This document shows positions 8,710 through 16,034 of a DNA stretch of 64,000 nucleotides, in pieces. Each line of letters begins with the position of its first letter. The first letter of the stretch is position 1. The translations under genes were made by a program, and so were the position numbers. The notes under the pieces were generated by a model, which made no database searches, was not told the DNA's origin, and was given only the letters and a program-made list of their open reading frames with translations. Source of the DNA: Rs1 sp000416275 (GTDB lineage: Bacteria > Pseudomonadota > Gammaproteobacteria > Pseudomonadales > Balneatricaceae); assembly GCA_965243635.1 (NCBI GenBank), contig OZ251574.1:2356001-2420000 (forward strand), read 5' to 3'.

Positions 8710-9540
8710 TCAGTGAAAATGAGACTCGCCATCATCATGTGTATGCCATGTACCCTCTTTAATTTCAAATTCAGAAATATCCCTTTTTTGACTAGTGTTA
8801 GATTCAACAGCTGCTGAGATTTTATGTAAGTGTTGGTGTTCGTGGATATTAAAAGGAAAATCGTCTAAATAATGAGTGTGTTGATAGCCGTGTAATTGCA
8901 TGAGTAACAATAAAAAGCCAACCAGAATTAAACAAACATTTAATAATTTACTGATTTTAATGAATATTTTGGTTTTTCTGAAAATAATTAAAATGACCAA
9001 CATCAAACTTAAGGCTAGAATTTGTCCAATTTCCACGCCTAAATTGAAACTAATTATTTTTAATAACAAGCCCTCTTCATCTAAGGGTAATTGCTGTAGA
9101 CGGGTAGACAGGCCAAAGCCGTGAATTAAGCCAAAGAGGAAAACCATGAGGTTAATATTTGGAACTTTAAGGTCAAAATATTTTTTGAAGCCATTTATAT
9201 TTTCAAAACCTTTATAGCAAATTGTTAGGGCAATGATTGCATCAATCAAATAATAATCAGCAGTGATTGACCAGAACGTAGCAAAGATAAGAGAGACGGA
9301 GTGGCCGATAGTAAAGGCGGTAATGAGCAGAAATACATCTTTAAATTTGGTAAGAAAAAAGATCACACCGAACAAAAACAGTAAGTGATCGTAACCTGTA
9401 AGCATGTGACTCGCCCCAAGTTCAAAAAATTGACCGTTACTGCCATTATGTGCGAGTAGCTTGTCCGCATCAGTCATGCCGTGCGCAAACACTGAAGTGC
9501 TAGATGAAAAAAATAAAATCATTGAAATAATAAGTTTCAT
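8710..9540 (-). CDS. HupE/UreJ-family membrane protein (putative metal transport)
   Basis: 276 residues. A signal-like N-terminus is followed by FAHGMTDADKLLAH, then about six to seven membrane helices. The family signature is visible as HMLTGYDHLLFLFGV (about 45-60), 'GHSVSL' and 'GLIHGFGLS'. HupE/UreJ proteins are linked to nickel or cobalt uptake and, in broader families, other metals. The cytoplasmic or periplasmic C-terminal tail is strikingly His-rich (HGYQHTHY, HEHQHLH, WHTHDDGESHFH), a likely metal-binding segment. The next gene in the same orientation encodes a DUF4198 protein, a frequent partner in nickel-linked loci. Substrate is not proven; nickel is favoured because a nickel superoxide dismutase is encoded in the same window. 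Confidence 0.85.
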   Translation of the reverse strand: MKLIISMILFFSSSTSVFAHGMTDADKLLAHNGSNGQFFELGASHMLTGYDHLLFLFGVIFFLTKFKDVFLLITAFTIGHSVSLIFATFWSITADYYLIDAIIALTICYKGFENINGFKKYFDLKVPNINLMVFLFGLIHGFGLSTRLQQLPLDEEGLLLKIISFNLGVEIGQILALSLMLVILIIFRKTKIFIKISKLLNVCLILVGFLLLLMQLHGYQHTHYLDDFPFNIHEHQHLHKISAAVESNTSQKRDISEFEIKEGTWHTHDDGESHFH

Positions 9541-9689
9541 AAATCCTGCAAAGGCCTCAGTTTAGATTAATTGATCAGAAGGTTGTGATTACCTGGTATA
9601 GGTGTTTCACCAGTGCTAATTCCCTAGCGGCAACAATTTAAATTTGTAAATTTACCTTTAGCGGGGTAGGTGTGTTACAGAGTTAGCTG

Positions 9690-9736
9690 CCAACTGTCAT
9701 TTTATCTTTTAGGATCTGTCTGACAGTTGGTTTTTT
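9690..9736 (+). terminator. Rho-independent terminator-like hairpin facing right, with no obvious gene before it
   Basis: CCAACTGTCA (9690-9699) pairs perfectly with TGACAGTTGG (9721-9730) and is followed by six T residues. The T tract makes it functional only for plus-strand transcripts, yet both flanking genes are on the minus strand. It could end a short non-coding RNA starting in 9541-9690, or be left over from a lost gene. Confidence 0.6.
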
Positions 9737-9763
9737 GATCAAAAATATGCGCGGTTAACCTTC

Positions 9764-9901
9764 CCCTGAATCAGTGTCTTCCCGGTAGCGCTTAGAATAA
9801 GCTATTGATTATAAGACAGTTTGAAAAATAGCCGCTGCAGCTAAGATTCTTCAACGTGTCGTAAAACCAATAATTTACGCTGTGCAGTTACCGATTCAGG
9901 A
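9764..9901. repeat. Degenerate copy of the foldback repeat
   Basis: Starts CCCTGAATCAGTGTCTTC and ends AGTTACCGATTCAGGA, with the internal blocks CTGCAGCTAAGATTCTTCAA and GTAAAACCAATAA in consensus order. Both ends are mutated and the centre is deleted. Confidence 0.7.
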
Positions 9902-9939
9902 TCAATACATAAGTTATTTATAACCCACTGATTGATATT

Positions 9940-10662
9940 TTAGTGTTTCTCTTTGAATGATTTAAAGGATAGTGTTGAATATAATCCCAATTTGTCTTTG
10001 GTAGGATCATCTGTCAGCTCTACACTATATTTAGTGGCTATTACATTCAGGCCGTTATTTCTCACAGTAATGGTCACTTTTCCCTCTGAATCGGTCGTAT
10101 AGGTTTTTACGTGATCTGTCACGTAATCTCCATAGACCTTAGCGCCGGCTAAAGGTTTACCTTCAAAGAAAACTTGAATAGCTAACGATGCACCTGCAGC
10201 TAATTTTGTCGGGTTTTCAAGAGGTAAAATTTCAAGTTTAAGACCTTGCAGTTTAGGAGTCTCGCTTAAATTTTCAGCGATATGGCTAGCATATTTAACG
10301 TAATAGCCAGATTTTACTGCATTTGGTACTTCATTCTTAGGAAGGTTAAAACGTTTGCCGTCCTGGTCTTTTGTCGAATAGCCACGCACGAATTTCGCAC
10401 TTACATAGGCCACATTTTCACCGACAGTGAATAAAATGTGATCTTCTTGATCATTCCTGGTGAGCTCGCCACTGGATAGGTCGGCTGTCTTAGCAACCAG
10501 ATTTTCTACATATTTAGTATCATAACCTTGGTCAGATAAATCACCGTAGACAATGGCTAAATTATCGTGACGCTCTGCAATCCAAATTGCGTGAGCTTGC
10601 ACTTGAGTAACAACTGCAGAAGCTAATAGCGCTGTAAGTGTAACTAATTTAAATTTATTCAT
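9940..10662 (-). CDS. DUF4198 periplasmic protein, Fur-controlled, probable metal-uptake accessory
   Basis: 240 residues from the ATG at 10662, chosen because AGGAAG lies just upstream and a signal peptide (MNKFKLVTLTALLASAVVTQVQA) starts there; a longer frame upstream overlaps the Fur boxes and is unlikely. The mature protein begins HAIWIA, the usual N-terminal His motif of DUF4198 proteins. A C-terminal Ig-like/transthyretin-like fold is suggested by 'GKPLAGAKVYGDYVTDHVKTYTTDSEGKVTI'. DUF4198 proteins occur beside nickel/cobalt transport genes and TonB receptors. Here it lies 400 bp upstream of the HupE-like gene in the same orientation. Twin Fur-like sites overlap its promoter region. The role in metal capture is inferred from family and context. 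Confidence 0.85.
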   Translation of the reverse strand: MNKFKLVTLTALLASAVVTQVQAHAIWIAERHDNLAIVYGDLSDQGYDTKYVENLVAKTADLSSGELTRNDQEDHILFTVGENVAYVSAKFVRGYSTKDQDGKRFNLPKNEVPNAVKSGYYVKYASHIAENLSETPKLQGLKLEILPLENPTKLAAGASLAIQVFFEGKPLAGAKVYGDYVTDHVKTYTTDSEGKVTITVRNNGLNVIATKYSVELTDDPTKDKLGLYSTLSFKSFKEKH

Positions 10663-10682
10663 AATACTTCCTATTAGATTTT

Positions 10683-10715
10683 GAATGATAATCAAAATAC
10701 GAATGATAATCAAAA
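10683..10715. promoter_or_regulatory. Twin Fur-box half-site repeats upstream of the DUF4198 gene
   Basis: GAATGATAATCAAAA occurs twice, at 10683-10697 and 10701-10715, exactly 18 bp apart. Each contains the AATGATAATCA core of the Fur box. The sites lie 20-53 bp upstream of the start codon, so Fur would overlap the promoter. Confidence 0.75.
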
Positions 10716-11236
10716 AGACTGAGCGAAAATATCATGCCGTTTTAGGAAATGCAACAGAAGATACAAAAGTAAAGTATAGCAATACTCCTTCGGATTAATC
10801 ATAATCAGTTGATAATTAGACACTTATTATCACATTGTATAAATATTTCTATAGATGTTTTTTCTTTGCGTTGAGGACTGGTGCCCGATAAATTGACCTA
10901 ATGAAAAGTTAATTCAAGTTGAAATACTCATTCTTATAGCTGGTTTAAGCAAGTATCATCAGTAGATTTGAAAATTTACCGCAGCTTTGATGCGATTATG
11001 AATTCATAGATGCGATTGAAGATACATAGATGCGATTGAAGATTTATAAAATTTGGCTACCAAAATATAAATACAGGATTTTGACGGGGCGTGGAGGGCG
11101 TTGATGAAACCGTAAACGATAAAAATCTACAGGGAGAGAGCATCATTTTCAGCTTGGCTTGAGTGATATTCAGTAGTCACTTTATTGAAACCGATGACCC
11201 ACCCAACATTGACTAGATTGTCGTTAGCTTAGCTAA
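10716..11236. other. Intergenic region with a short tandem repeat
   Basis: No gene seen. CATAGATGCGATTGAAGAT is repeated in tandem at about 11004-11022 and 11024-11043, with a degenerate third unit (TTGATGCGATT) just before at about 10987. The rest is AT-rich and unremarkable. Confidence 0.5.
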
Positions 11237-11248
11237 ACCCTGAATCAG
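11237..11248. repeat. Left end of a foldback repeat, cut off by the IS1111-type insertion
   Basis: ACCCTGAATCAG is the outer terminus of the 211-bp repeat. The rest of this copy continues at 12607 on the far side of the insertion. Confidence 0.8.
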
Positions 11249-11322
11249 ATAATGGGACTCCCCCACACCGAACATGTGGAGTAATATTCAAGTTACGACA
11301 CAAAAATATTGGGAGTCCGAAA

Positions 11323-12360
11323 ATGCATAATACTAGAGTTGGCGTTGATTTAGCAAAAGATGTAATTCAAGTTTGTATCTACAGCAACCATAAGGTCATA
11401 TCTAATACAGAAATGACAACGGCTGAGTTCTCTCTCTGGCTAGTGTGCTTTAAACCCACTTTTATTGTTTTTGAAGCTTGCGGTATGTCTAACTATTGGC
11501 TGCAAGCAGCTCGCAAGGCGGGCCATGATGCACGCCTTGTAAGTGCTAAGCTTGTCTCTCTCGTCAGACAAAATCAAAAAACGGATGCGAATGATGCATT
11601 GGCTATTGTCCAAACCACTTTCTTACCGGATGTTAAATACATCTCTGGAAAGTCAATGGAACAGCAACAACTGCAGTCCATTAACCGTTTCAGAGATCTT
11701 GCTGATAAACAACACACCGCTTTACTGAACCAAATCTCAGCGTTATTGGCAGAGTTTAATATTAAAGCTTCTTACAAAACTCGTGGCCTAGGAGCTTTAA
11801 TAAAAAGTACATTAGAAGATGCTGAAAACAACCTTACTCATGAGTTCAGAGAAGCCCTTAATGTCGCTTGGCAACAATGTTTGGTGATTAAACAGTCTCT
11901 CGATGCTTACAACCGCTGTTTGCTTAACTCGATTGAGCAACATGCAGAATGTAAAAGGCTACTCAAACTCGAAGGTGTAGGGGTTATCAATGCGATCAAT
12001 CTGTATGTTGCTTTAGGGTGTTGTGATTTGGGCGTTTTCAAAAAAGGTAAAGATGCCTCAGCATGCATAGGTGTCACGCCTATCCAGCATTCATCAGGAG
12101 GAAAGGTTAAACTCGGTTCGATCGGAAAATCATCTAAGAACAGTAAACTGCGAAGTCAGTTGATTCTAGGAGCGATGTCGGCGGTACGGCAAATGGTAAA
12201 GAGGCCTGCTGTTACTAAAAAAGAAGCATGGGTCCAAGAGTTAGTAAAAAGAAGAGGCCAACGCTGCGCTGCTGTTGCTCTGGCAAATAAAACGATACGA
12301 ACAGCGTTCGCCATGCTAACGAAAGATACGGAATACAAAGCGGAACTTATTGCTGGTTAA
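11323..12360 (+). CDS. IS110/IS1111-type DEDD transposase (recombinase)
   Basis: 345 residues. The N-terminal RuvC-like DEDD domain shows VGVDLAKD (residues 6-13), FIVFEACG (about 48-55) and KTDANDALAI (about 86-95), giving the D-E-D-D set. The C-terminal transposase_20 domain contains 'LEGVGVINAINLYVAL' and 'ACIGVTPIQHSSGGKVKLGSIGKSSKNSKLRSQL', with the conserved Ser region used for strand exchange. Enzymes of this family act with a bridge/seek RNA. The reading frame is intact with no frameshift, so the element may be active. Confidence 0.95.
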   Translation: MHNTRVGVDLAKDVIQVCIYSNHKVISNTEMTTAEFSLWLVCFKPTFIVFEACGMSNYWLQAARKAGHDARLVSAKLVSLVRQNQKTDANDALAIVQTTFLPDVKYISGKSMEQQQLQSINRFRDLADKQHTALLNQISALLAEFNIKASYKTRGLGALIKSTLEDAENNLTHEFREALNVAWQQCLVIKQSLDAYNRCLLNSIEQHAECKRLLKLEGVGVINAINLYVALGCCDLGVFKKGKDASACIGVTPIQHSSGGKVKLGSIGKSSKNSKLRSQLILGAMSAVRQMVKRPAVTKKEAWVQELVKRRGQRCAAVALANKTIRTAFAMLTKDTEYKAELIAG

Positions 12361-12590
12361 TAGAGTAACGCAACAAAGGGTTAAACAATAAAAATGCTAA
12401 ATCGAAGATAAAAATCAGCGGATAAAATCAGTAAGTCACTAAGAGTCTAAAGCACGACAAATTTAGAACTCGACATTCAGAATTGATCGTCCGTTCGCGT
12501 AAATATCAAAGAGCCTGGGTTCGCTACTCAATTAGAGCTCGTACATAAGTAAGCATTAAATTCTTCGAAATACATTTTTACTGTTGACAA
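12361..12590 (+). ncRNA. Putative seek/bridge RNA region of the IS1111-type element
   Basis: The non-coding right end of IS1111-group elements encodes the guide RNA. Here AATCAG (12426-12431), identical to the left side of the target site, is followed after two bases by AAGTCACT (12433-12440), the reverse complement of the right side of the target including the AG core. Further on, ACATAAG (12543-12549) equals the element's own right terminus and CATTA (12554-12558) is the reverse complement of its left terminus. The matches are short, and no transcript or fold has been verified. Confidence 0.45.
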
Positions 12591-12605
12591 GGGGGAGTCC
12601 ACATA

Positions 12606-12790
12606 AGTGACTTCACTGCGGCACATAGCACAAGCTCTTGATTGTACAGCGGTTAGAAAAATACCCGCTGAACCTACGGGTTTTATGCACGGATGCAGGA
12701 CGCATATGAGCTTGCAGCTAAGATTTTTCAATTCCACTGTAGAACCAATATCTTACACTCTGTATGCACTTTGAAGTCACGGATTCAGGT
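12606..12790. repeat. Foldback repeat, main part, interrupted by the IS1111-type element
   Basis: From GTGACTTCACTGC to GTCACGGATTCAGGT, continuing the left terminus at 11237-11248. It retains the TTATGCACGGATGCA centre but lacks part of the usual TTTATTTAGCGAGTGCAG segment. The sequence after the right end is AAA, and AAA also precedes the left end, consistent with a 3-bp target duplication. Confidence 0.85.
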
Positions 12791-12817
12791 AAACACAGTC
12801 AATATTGGCAAACGCTA

Positions 12818-12838
12818 ATCTAAATGATAGTTATTTAC
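12818..12838. promoter_or_regulatory. Possible Fur site upstream of the beta-propeller gene
   Basis: CTAAATGATAGTTATTTA contains an AATGATA/TATT arrangement resembling a Fur half-site pair. The match is modest. It lies about 60 bp upstream of the chosen start and heads the ferric-chelate uptake block. Confidence 0.35.
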
Positions 12839-12894
12839 TTGATGTGCTTAACCTGTATACTTTAGTCAAATATTATTTAATGACTGGGACCTTT

Positions 12895-15513
12895 ATGTTA
12901 TCTGATTTTAGTAAAAGCTGCTTTGCAGTACTTCTTCTATCTAGTCAATATGGTTATGCGACGAGTGTCGACGATTTAATTTCTGCTGAAAAAGCCAAAC
13001 ACAACTTGTCGAGTGAGGCGGTGACATCGCTGCAGAAGCAAGTCTCGGTTGAGCAAAAAATATTAGATGCTTCACTGGCGTTGGCACGAGCTGAATTCAC
13101 CGGCTATTCTGAAGCGGTGATTCAAAGTGCACTGTTAACAAAATTGGTGACCAGTACCAGCGGAGGAATAATTCACTTACTTGAGCTAGACCTTATTGCA
13201 GCAGCACAGCAGCGCAGTAAGGCTGATGTGCAACTATCGCTAGTCGATACAGCCTCTTGGCAGGTGAGTAATAAGGATGAGAATACAGTAGGGCTGAATT
13301 ATAGCTCGGCATTAGATGTTGCATTGCTGACAACTTATTGGCATAACCGGATTATTCAGGTTGAGCAAAAAAACCATAAAATCATTGCTAAGAGCGATAT
13401 AGCCGTAGTGTCAGGGGCGCGTTACGTCGTCGATAGTCGCTCTGGCGCCACTGAGCATATCTTGCGTAATACCGTATTAAATCAATCCGGTGATGAAGCC
13501 TTTATCTTGATCTCGCCGAAGAAAACGCCGAAGATTATGGGTCGAGAATTCGGCATTTATCGCACCAAATTAACCGGTACTGTTCCCGATGATCGCGCAT
13601 TGGTTTACCGGAATAAATCAGTGGTAGCAATGGCGTTGTCAGCTGATAATAAATCTTTGGTGGCGATTACCAATGATGCCTTTGAAGGTGCTCAACACGC
13701 GTTGCTGAAGCTCGATGTAAACCAACTGAAAGAGTTGAAAGTCATCCCTTGGCAGGGCGAGATATTGGCGGTTCAGTTTGTCGCTAATGACTTGTTGGCG
13801 TTAAGTGTAGAGTCTGATGATTTCATGGGCATTCAATTAGTTCGCTATTCTGATATGAAAATAGTGCAAGAAATAGCAGGCGAAGATGCCCCTGAATATT
13901 TGCACTTTGCTAATCAACTACTGGTCAGTGGATTGGGTAAAGAGATAGTGATCTACGGGGTGAATCAAGGAAAATTAGAGCAGCAGCAATCGTTGAAATT
14001 ACCGAAAAAGCTGCGCTCTGTTGGTGCCTCCCCCAGTGGCGATTACCTGTTGGTTGGTTTTGGTGATCACGGTGGAGATGGAATCTATTGGCTGAAAACC
14101 GGTACTTGGCAAATCGATAGATTTACCCCACTAGATTCTCAGCCATCGGGGATTGTGTTTAATGGGCAAGGTCAGTTACTAGTCAGTGCTCAAAACGAGC
14201 ACTTGCAACGTTACGATTATCAGTTGAAGGCAAAGCAAAGCGTTGCACGTTCACTGGCGATAGACGCGGCTAGAGTGAACCTGAAAAATGTAGCCGCAGA
14301 CAATATGTTTGTAGAGAATCAAATTACTCCCGTCGTCAGTAATCTTGATTTGATGCAAAGTTTAACGATGGGTGAAGGCTCTAGAGTGACTTGGGATACA
14401 TCCCAGATGAAGTCGATTAATCACGCTGGAGTCGTGCAGCGGGGCAAGCAAGATGAGAGTGGTAAAATAACTGCTTACATTGAATATGCCGATGCCAGCA
14501 CCGCGCTTCCCTTCATTAAAAAACAGTTTAATGTCACAGTGAGGGCCAAGACTAAGCTGCTCGGCGCTGAGCAGTCCTGGCAGCCAGCCAGTGACTATAT
14601 AAGAACGCTGAATATCGATGCCAGCGATCAACAGCTACTACTTAGCTTTAAAGGTGGATTTGATCTACTTAGCTTAAGTAAAGACGGCGAATACGTTAAA
14701 AGCGGGAAGAAGATCAGTAAAAAAATCAAATATGCCAATCTATTTGACAGTAAATTCTACAGTAAGAACACCTATCCTAAAGCCGTTATCTACGCTGATG
14801 GCATCGCGACGTTCGTGATGGGCAGTGGTGGTGATAACAAATTTGGCGCGATTGATGTATGGCAGACTAGAGGCGAAGTGAAACGTTTAAATCGAATCTT
14901 GCTTCCACAGGGGTTGGCAGCTGCTGCTGTCAGTGACTCTAAGATATTTCTCGCCTATTTGTCAGGCGAGGTTGGGTTGTTGGATTTGCAAAATATTGAT
15001 CTAAAAAGTGCCGGTCCAAAGTCAATCGTTAATTTAGCCGTCAATTTTGAGGATGAAATTGATCGATTAGCGGTAAGTCCCGACGGCCAGAAAATATTCG
15101 CCAGAAAAGGACATCAACTATATCTGTTTGATACAGTGACTAAAAAGCTGATTAAGAAAACCTTGAAGTCTAAACTCTATTCTATCGCCGCGACGGATAA
15201 GCAGTTGGTCGTTGGTGATTATGATGGTTATTTGACGTGGTTGGATTTTGATCTGCAAGAGACCCATAAATACGCTACGGGTTATGCCACTCGTGTCGCG
15301 AGTATTCAAGTGACACCTGACAGCTTGTATCTTTCACTGAGAAAGCAAGGTATTCAAAAAATTGATCTAGCCAGCCAACAGGAAGTCGGTTTTTACCCGC
15401 ATCCTAAGCAGTACGGTAATTTTACTGTCAGTGGTGATAAATTGCTGATTTCTGAGTCTAAATATCGTAAAGGTGTTAAACGTACTTTGGGAATAATAAG
15501 ACTTGAAGACTAG
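12895..15513 (+). CDS. Large exported beta-propeller-like protein heading the ferric-chelate uptake block
   Basis: 872 residues from the ATG at 12895, which starts a signal peptide (MLSDFSKSCFAVLLLSSQYGYA); a longer frame begins at 12805 inside repeat-flanking DNA. Residues about 30-75 of the mature form may be a coiled coil (EAVTSLQKQVSVEQKILDASLALAR). The remainder shows many short repeats of the WD40/YVTN type, such as 'VVAMALSADNKSLVAITND', 'LRSVGASPSGDYLLVGF' and 'IDRLAVSPDGQKIFARKG', so one or two beta-propellers are likely. Specific function unknown. The next gene overlaps its 3' end by 11 bp and the downstream genes encode a ferric-reductase fusion and an Fe-chelate importer, so a role in periplasmic handling of the chelate, or a scaffold, is inferred. 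Confidence 0.7.
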   Translation: MLSDFSKSCFAVLLLSSQYGYATSVDDLISAEKAKHNLSSEAVTSLQKQVSVEQKILDASLALARAEFTGYSEAVIQSALLTKLVTSTSGGIIHLLELDLIAAAQQRSKADVQLSLVDTASWQVSNKDENTVGLNYSSALDVALLTTYWHNRIIQVEQKNHKIIAKSDIAVVSGARYVVDSRSGATEHILRNTVLNQSGDEAFILISPKKTPKIMGREFGIYRTKLTGTVPDDRALVYRNKSVVAMALSADNKSLVAITNDAFEGAQHALLKLDVNQLKELKVIPWQGEILAVQFVANDLLALSVESDDFMGIQLVRYSDMKIVQEIAGEDAPEYLHFANQLLVSGLGKEIVIYGVNQGKLEQQQSLKLPKKLRSVGASPSGDYLLVGFGDHGGDGIYWLKTGTWQIDRFTPLDSQPSGIVFNGQGQLLVSAQNEHLQRYDYQLKAKQSVARSLAIDAARVNLKNVAADNMFVENQITPVVSNLDLMQSLTMGEGSRVTWDTSQMKSINHAGVVQRGKQDESGKITAYIEYADASTALPFIKKQFNVTVRAKTKLLGAEQSWQPASDYIRTLNIDASDQQLLLSFKGGFDLLSLSKDGEYVKSGKKISKKIKYANLFDSKFYSKNTYPKAVIYADGIATFVMGSGGDNKFGAIDVWQTRGEVKRLNRILLPQGLAAAAVSDSKIFLAYLSGEVGLLDLQNIDLKSAGPKSIVNLAVNFEDEIDRLAVSPDGQKIFARKGHQLYLFDTVTKKLIKKTLKSKLYSIAATDKQLVVGDYDGYLTWLDFDLQETHKYATGYATRVASIQVTPDSLYLSLRKQGIQKIDLASQQEVGFYPHPKQYGNFTVSGDKLLISESKYRKGVKRTLGIIRLED

Positions 15514-16009
15514 TACCTTGGTCACGGCTTTCTGCACTGCTTTGCTTTTACTTCCCCTGCACAGCAGTGCTAAGAATCTTGAAATAAATGTTGAGGTGGT
15601 TGACGTCGATGATGTCGAAGATGACCATGAACCGATGTTCGTCATTTGGCTGGCCAAAGGCAAGCGTGGCAAGGAGTTCGTTAAAACCTTGGCGCTAATT
15701 TCTGAGGACGAAGAGTACTACCCTGACCTGACCGCCTGGTTCTCACAGAGCCGGCGGGCGAGGGAGGACGTTGATGCTGTCACTTCAGCTACTTTAAACT
15801 ATGCCGAGACCGGGCAGTATCAATTGCAAACAGGACTCAGTGATCAGCAGTGGGACTCCGGAGATTATGTGTTGCGCATTGAATCGAGTGTCTGGGATGG
15901 TCGTCATCACAAAGGGCGGCTATTAGTGCCAATCAATGCTGAAACCAACGGTCTGAAAGTTACAGCCAAGCGCAAGAGTCACTTTGAAATTGTCTCCTTC
16001 TCAAAATAG
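15503..16009 (+). CDS. DUF2271 periplasmic protein
   Basis: 168 residues, TTG start overlapping the previous stop. A signal peptide (about residues 1-23) is followed by the DUF2271 core: 'PMFVIWLAKGKRGKEFVKTLALI' and later 'DAVTSATLNYAETGQYQL...W.L.D...W..GDYVLRIE'. Proteins of this family are commonly encoded beside PepSY membrane proteins and TonB-linked iron systems; their biochemical role is not established. The mature N-terminus is very acidic (VEVVDVDDVEDDHE), which might bind cations. Translation is probably coupled to the gene before it, and the PepSY-reductase gene starts 25 bp later. Confidence 0.82.
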   Translation: MKTSTLVTAFCTALLLLPLHSSAKNLEINVEVVDVDDVEDDHEPMFVIWLAKGKRGKEFVKTLALISEDEEYYPDLTAWFSQSRRAREDVDAVTSATLNYAETGQYQLQTGLSDQQWDSGDYVLRIESSVWDGRHHKGRLLVPINAETNGLKVTAKRKSHFEIVSFSK

Positions 16010-16034
16010 CCCCATTGTTATTTATTAGCCTTTT

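Larger units (their letters stand above)
11249..12607 (+). mobile_element. IS110-family (IS1111-type) insertion sequence inside a foldback repeat
   Basis: About 1.36 kb. It carries one DEDD transposase gene and subterminal inverted repeats GGACTCCCCC (11255-11264) and GGGGGAGTCC (12591-12600), which is typical of the IS1111 subgroup. There is no target duplication other than a shared AG dinucleotide (11247-11248 and 12606-12607). Removing the element joins CCTGAATCAG to TGACTTCACTGC and restores the terminal inverted repeat of the foldback element. About 230 bp of non-coding DNA follows the gene, the place where IS1111 elements encode their guide RNA. Confidence 0.88.

Noticed and set aside
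8610..8740. Short plus-strand ORF reading GVEGGPEYAASNLIK
   Set aside because: No start codon or ribosome site, no recognised family, and it runs antisense into the HupE-like gene.
9541..9690. Possible cobalamin-type riboswitch upstream of the HupE-like gene (AGGGAATTAGCACTGG on the minus strand)
   Set aside because: A GGGAA...GGTG fragment is present, but the conserved GCTG and CCCGCAACTGT boxes that should follow are absent.
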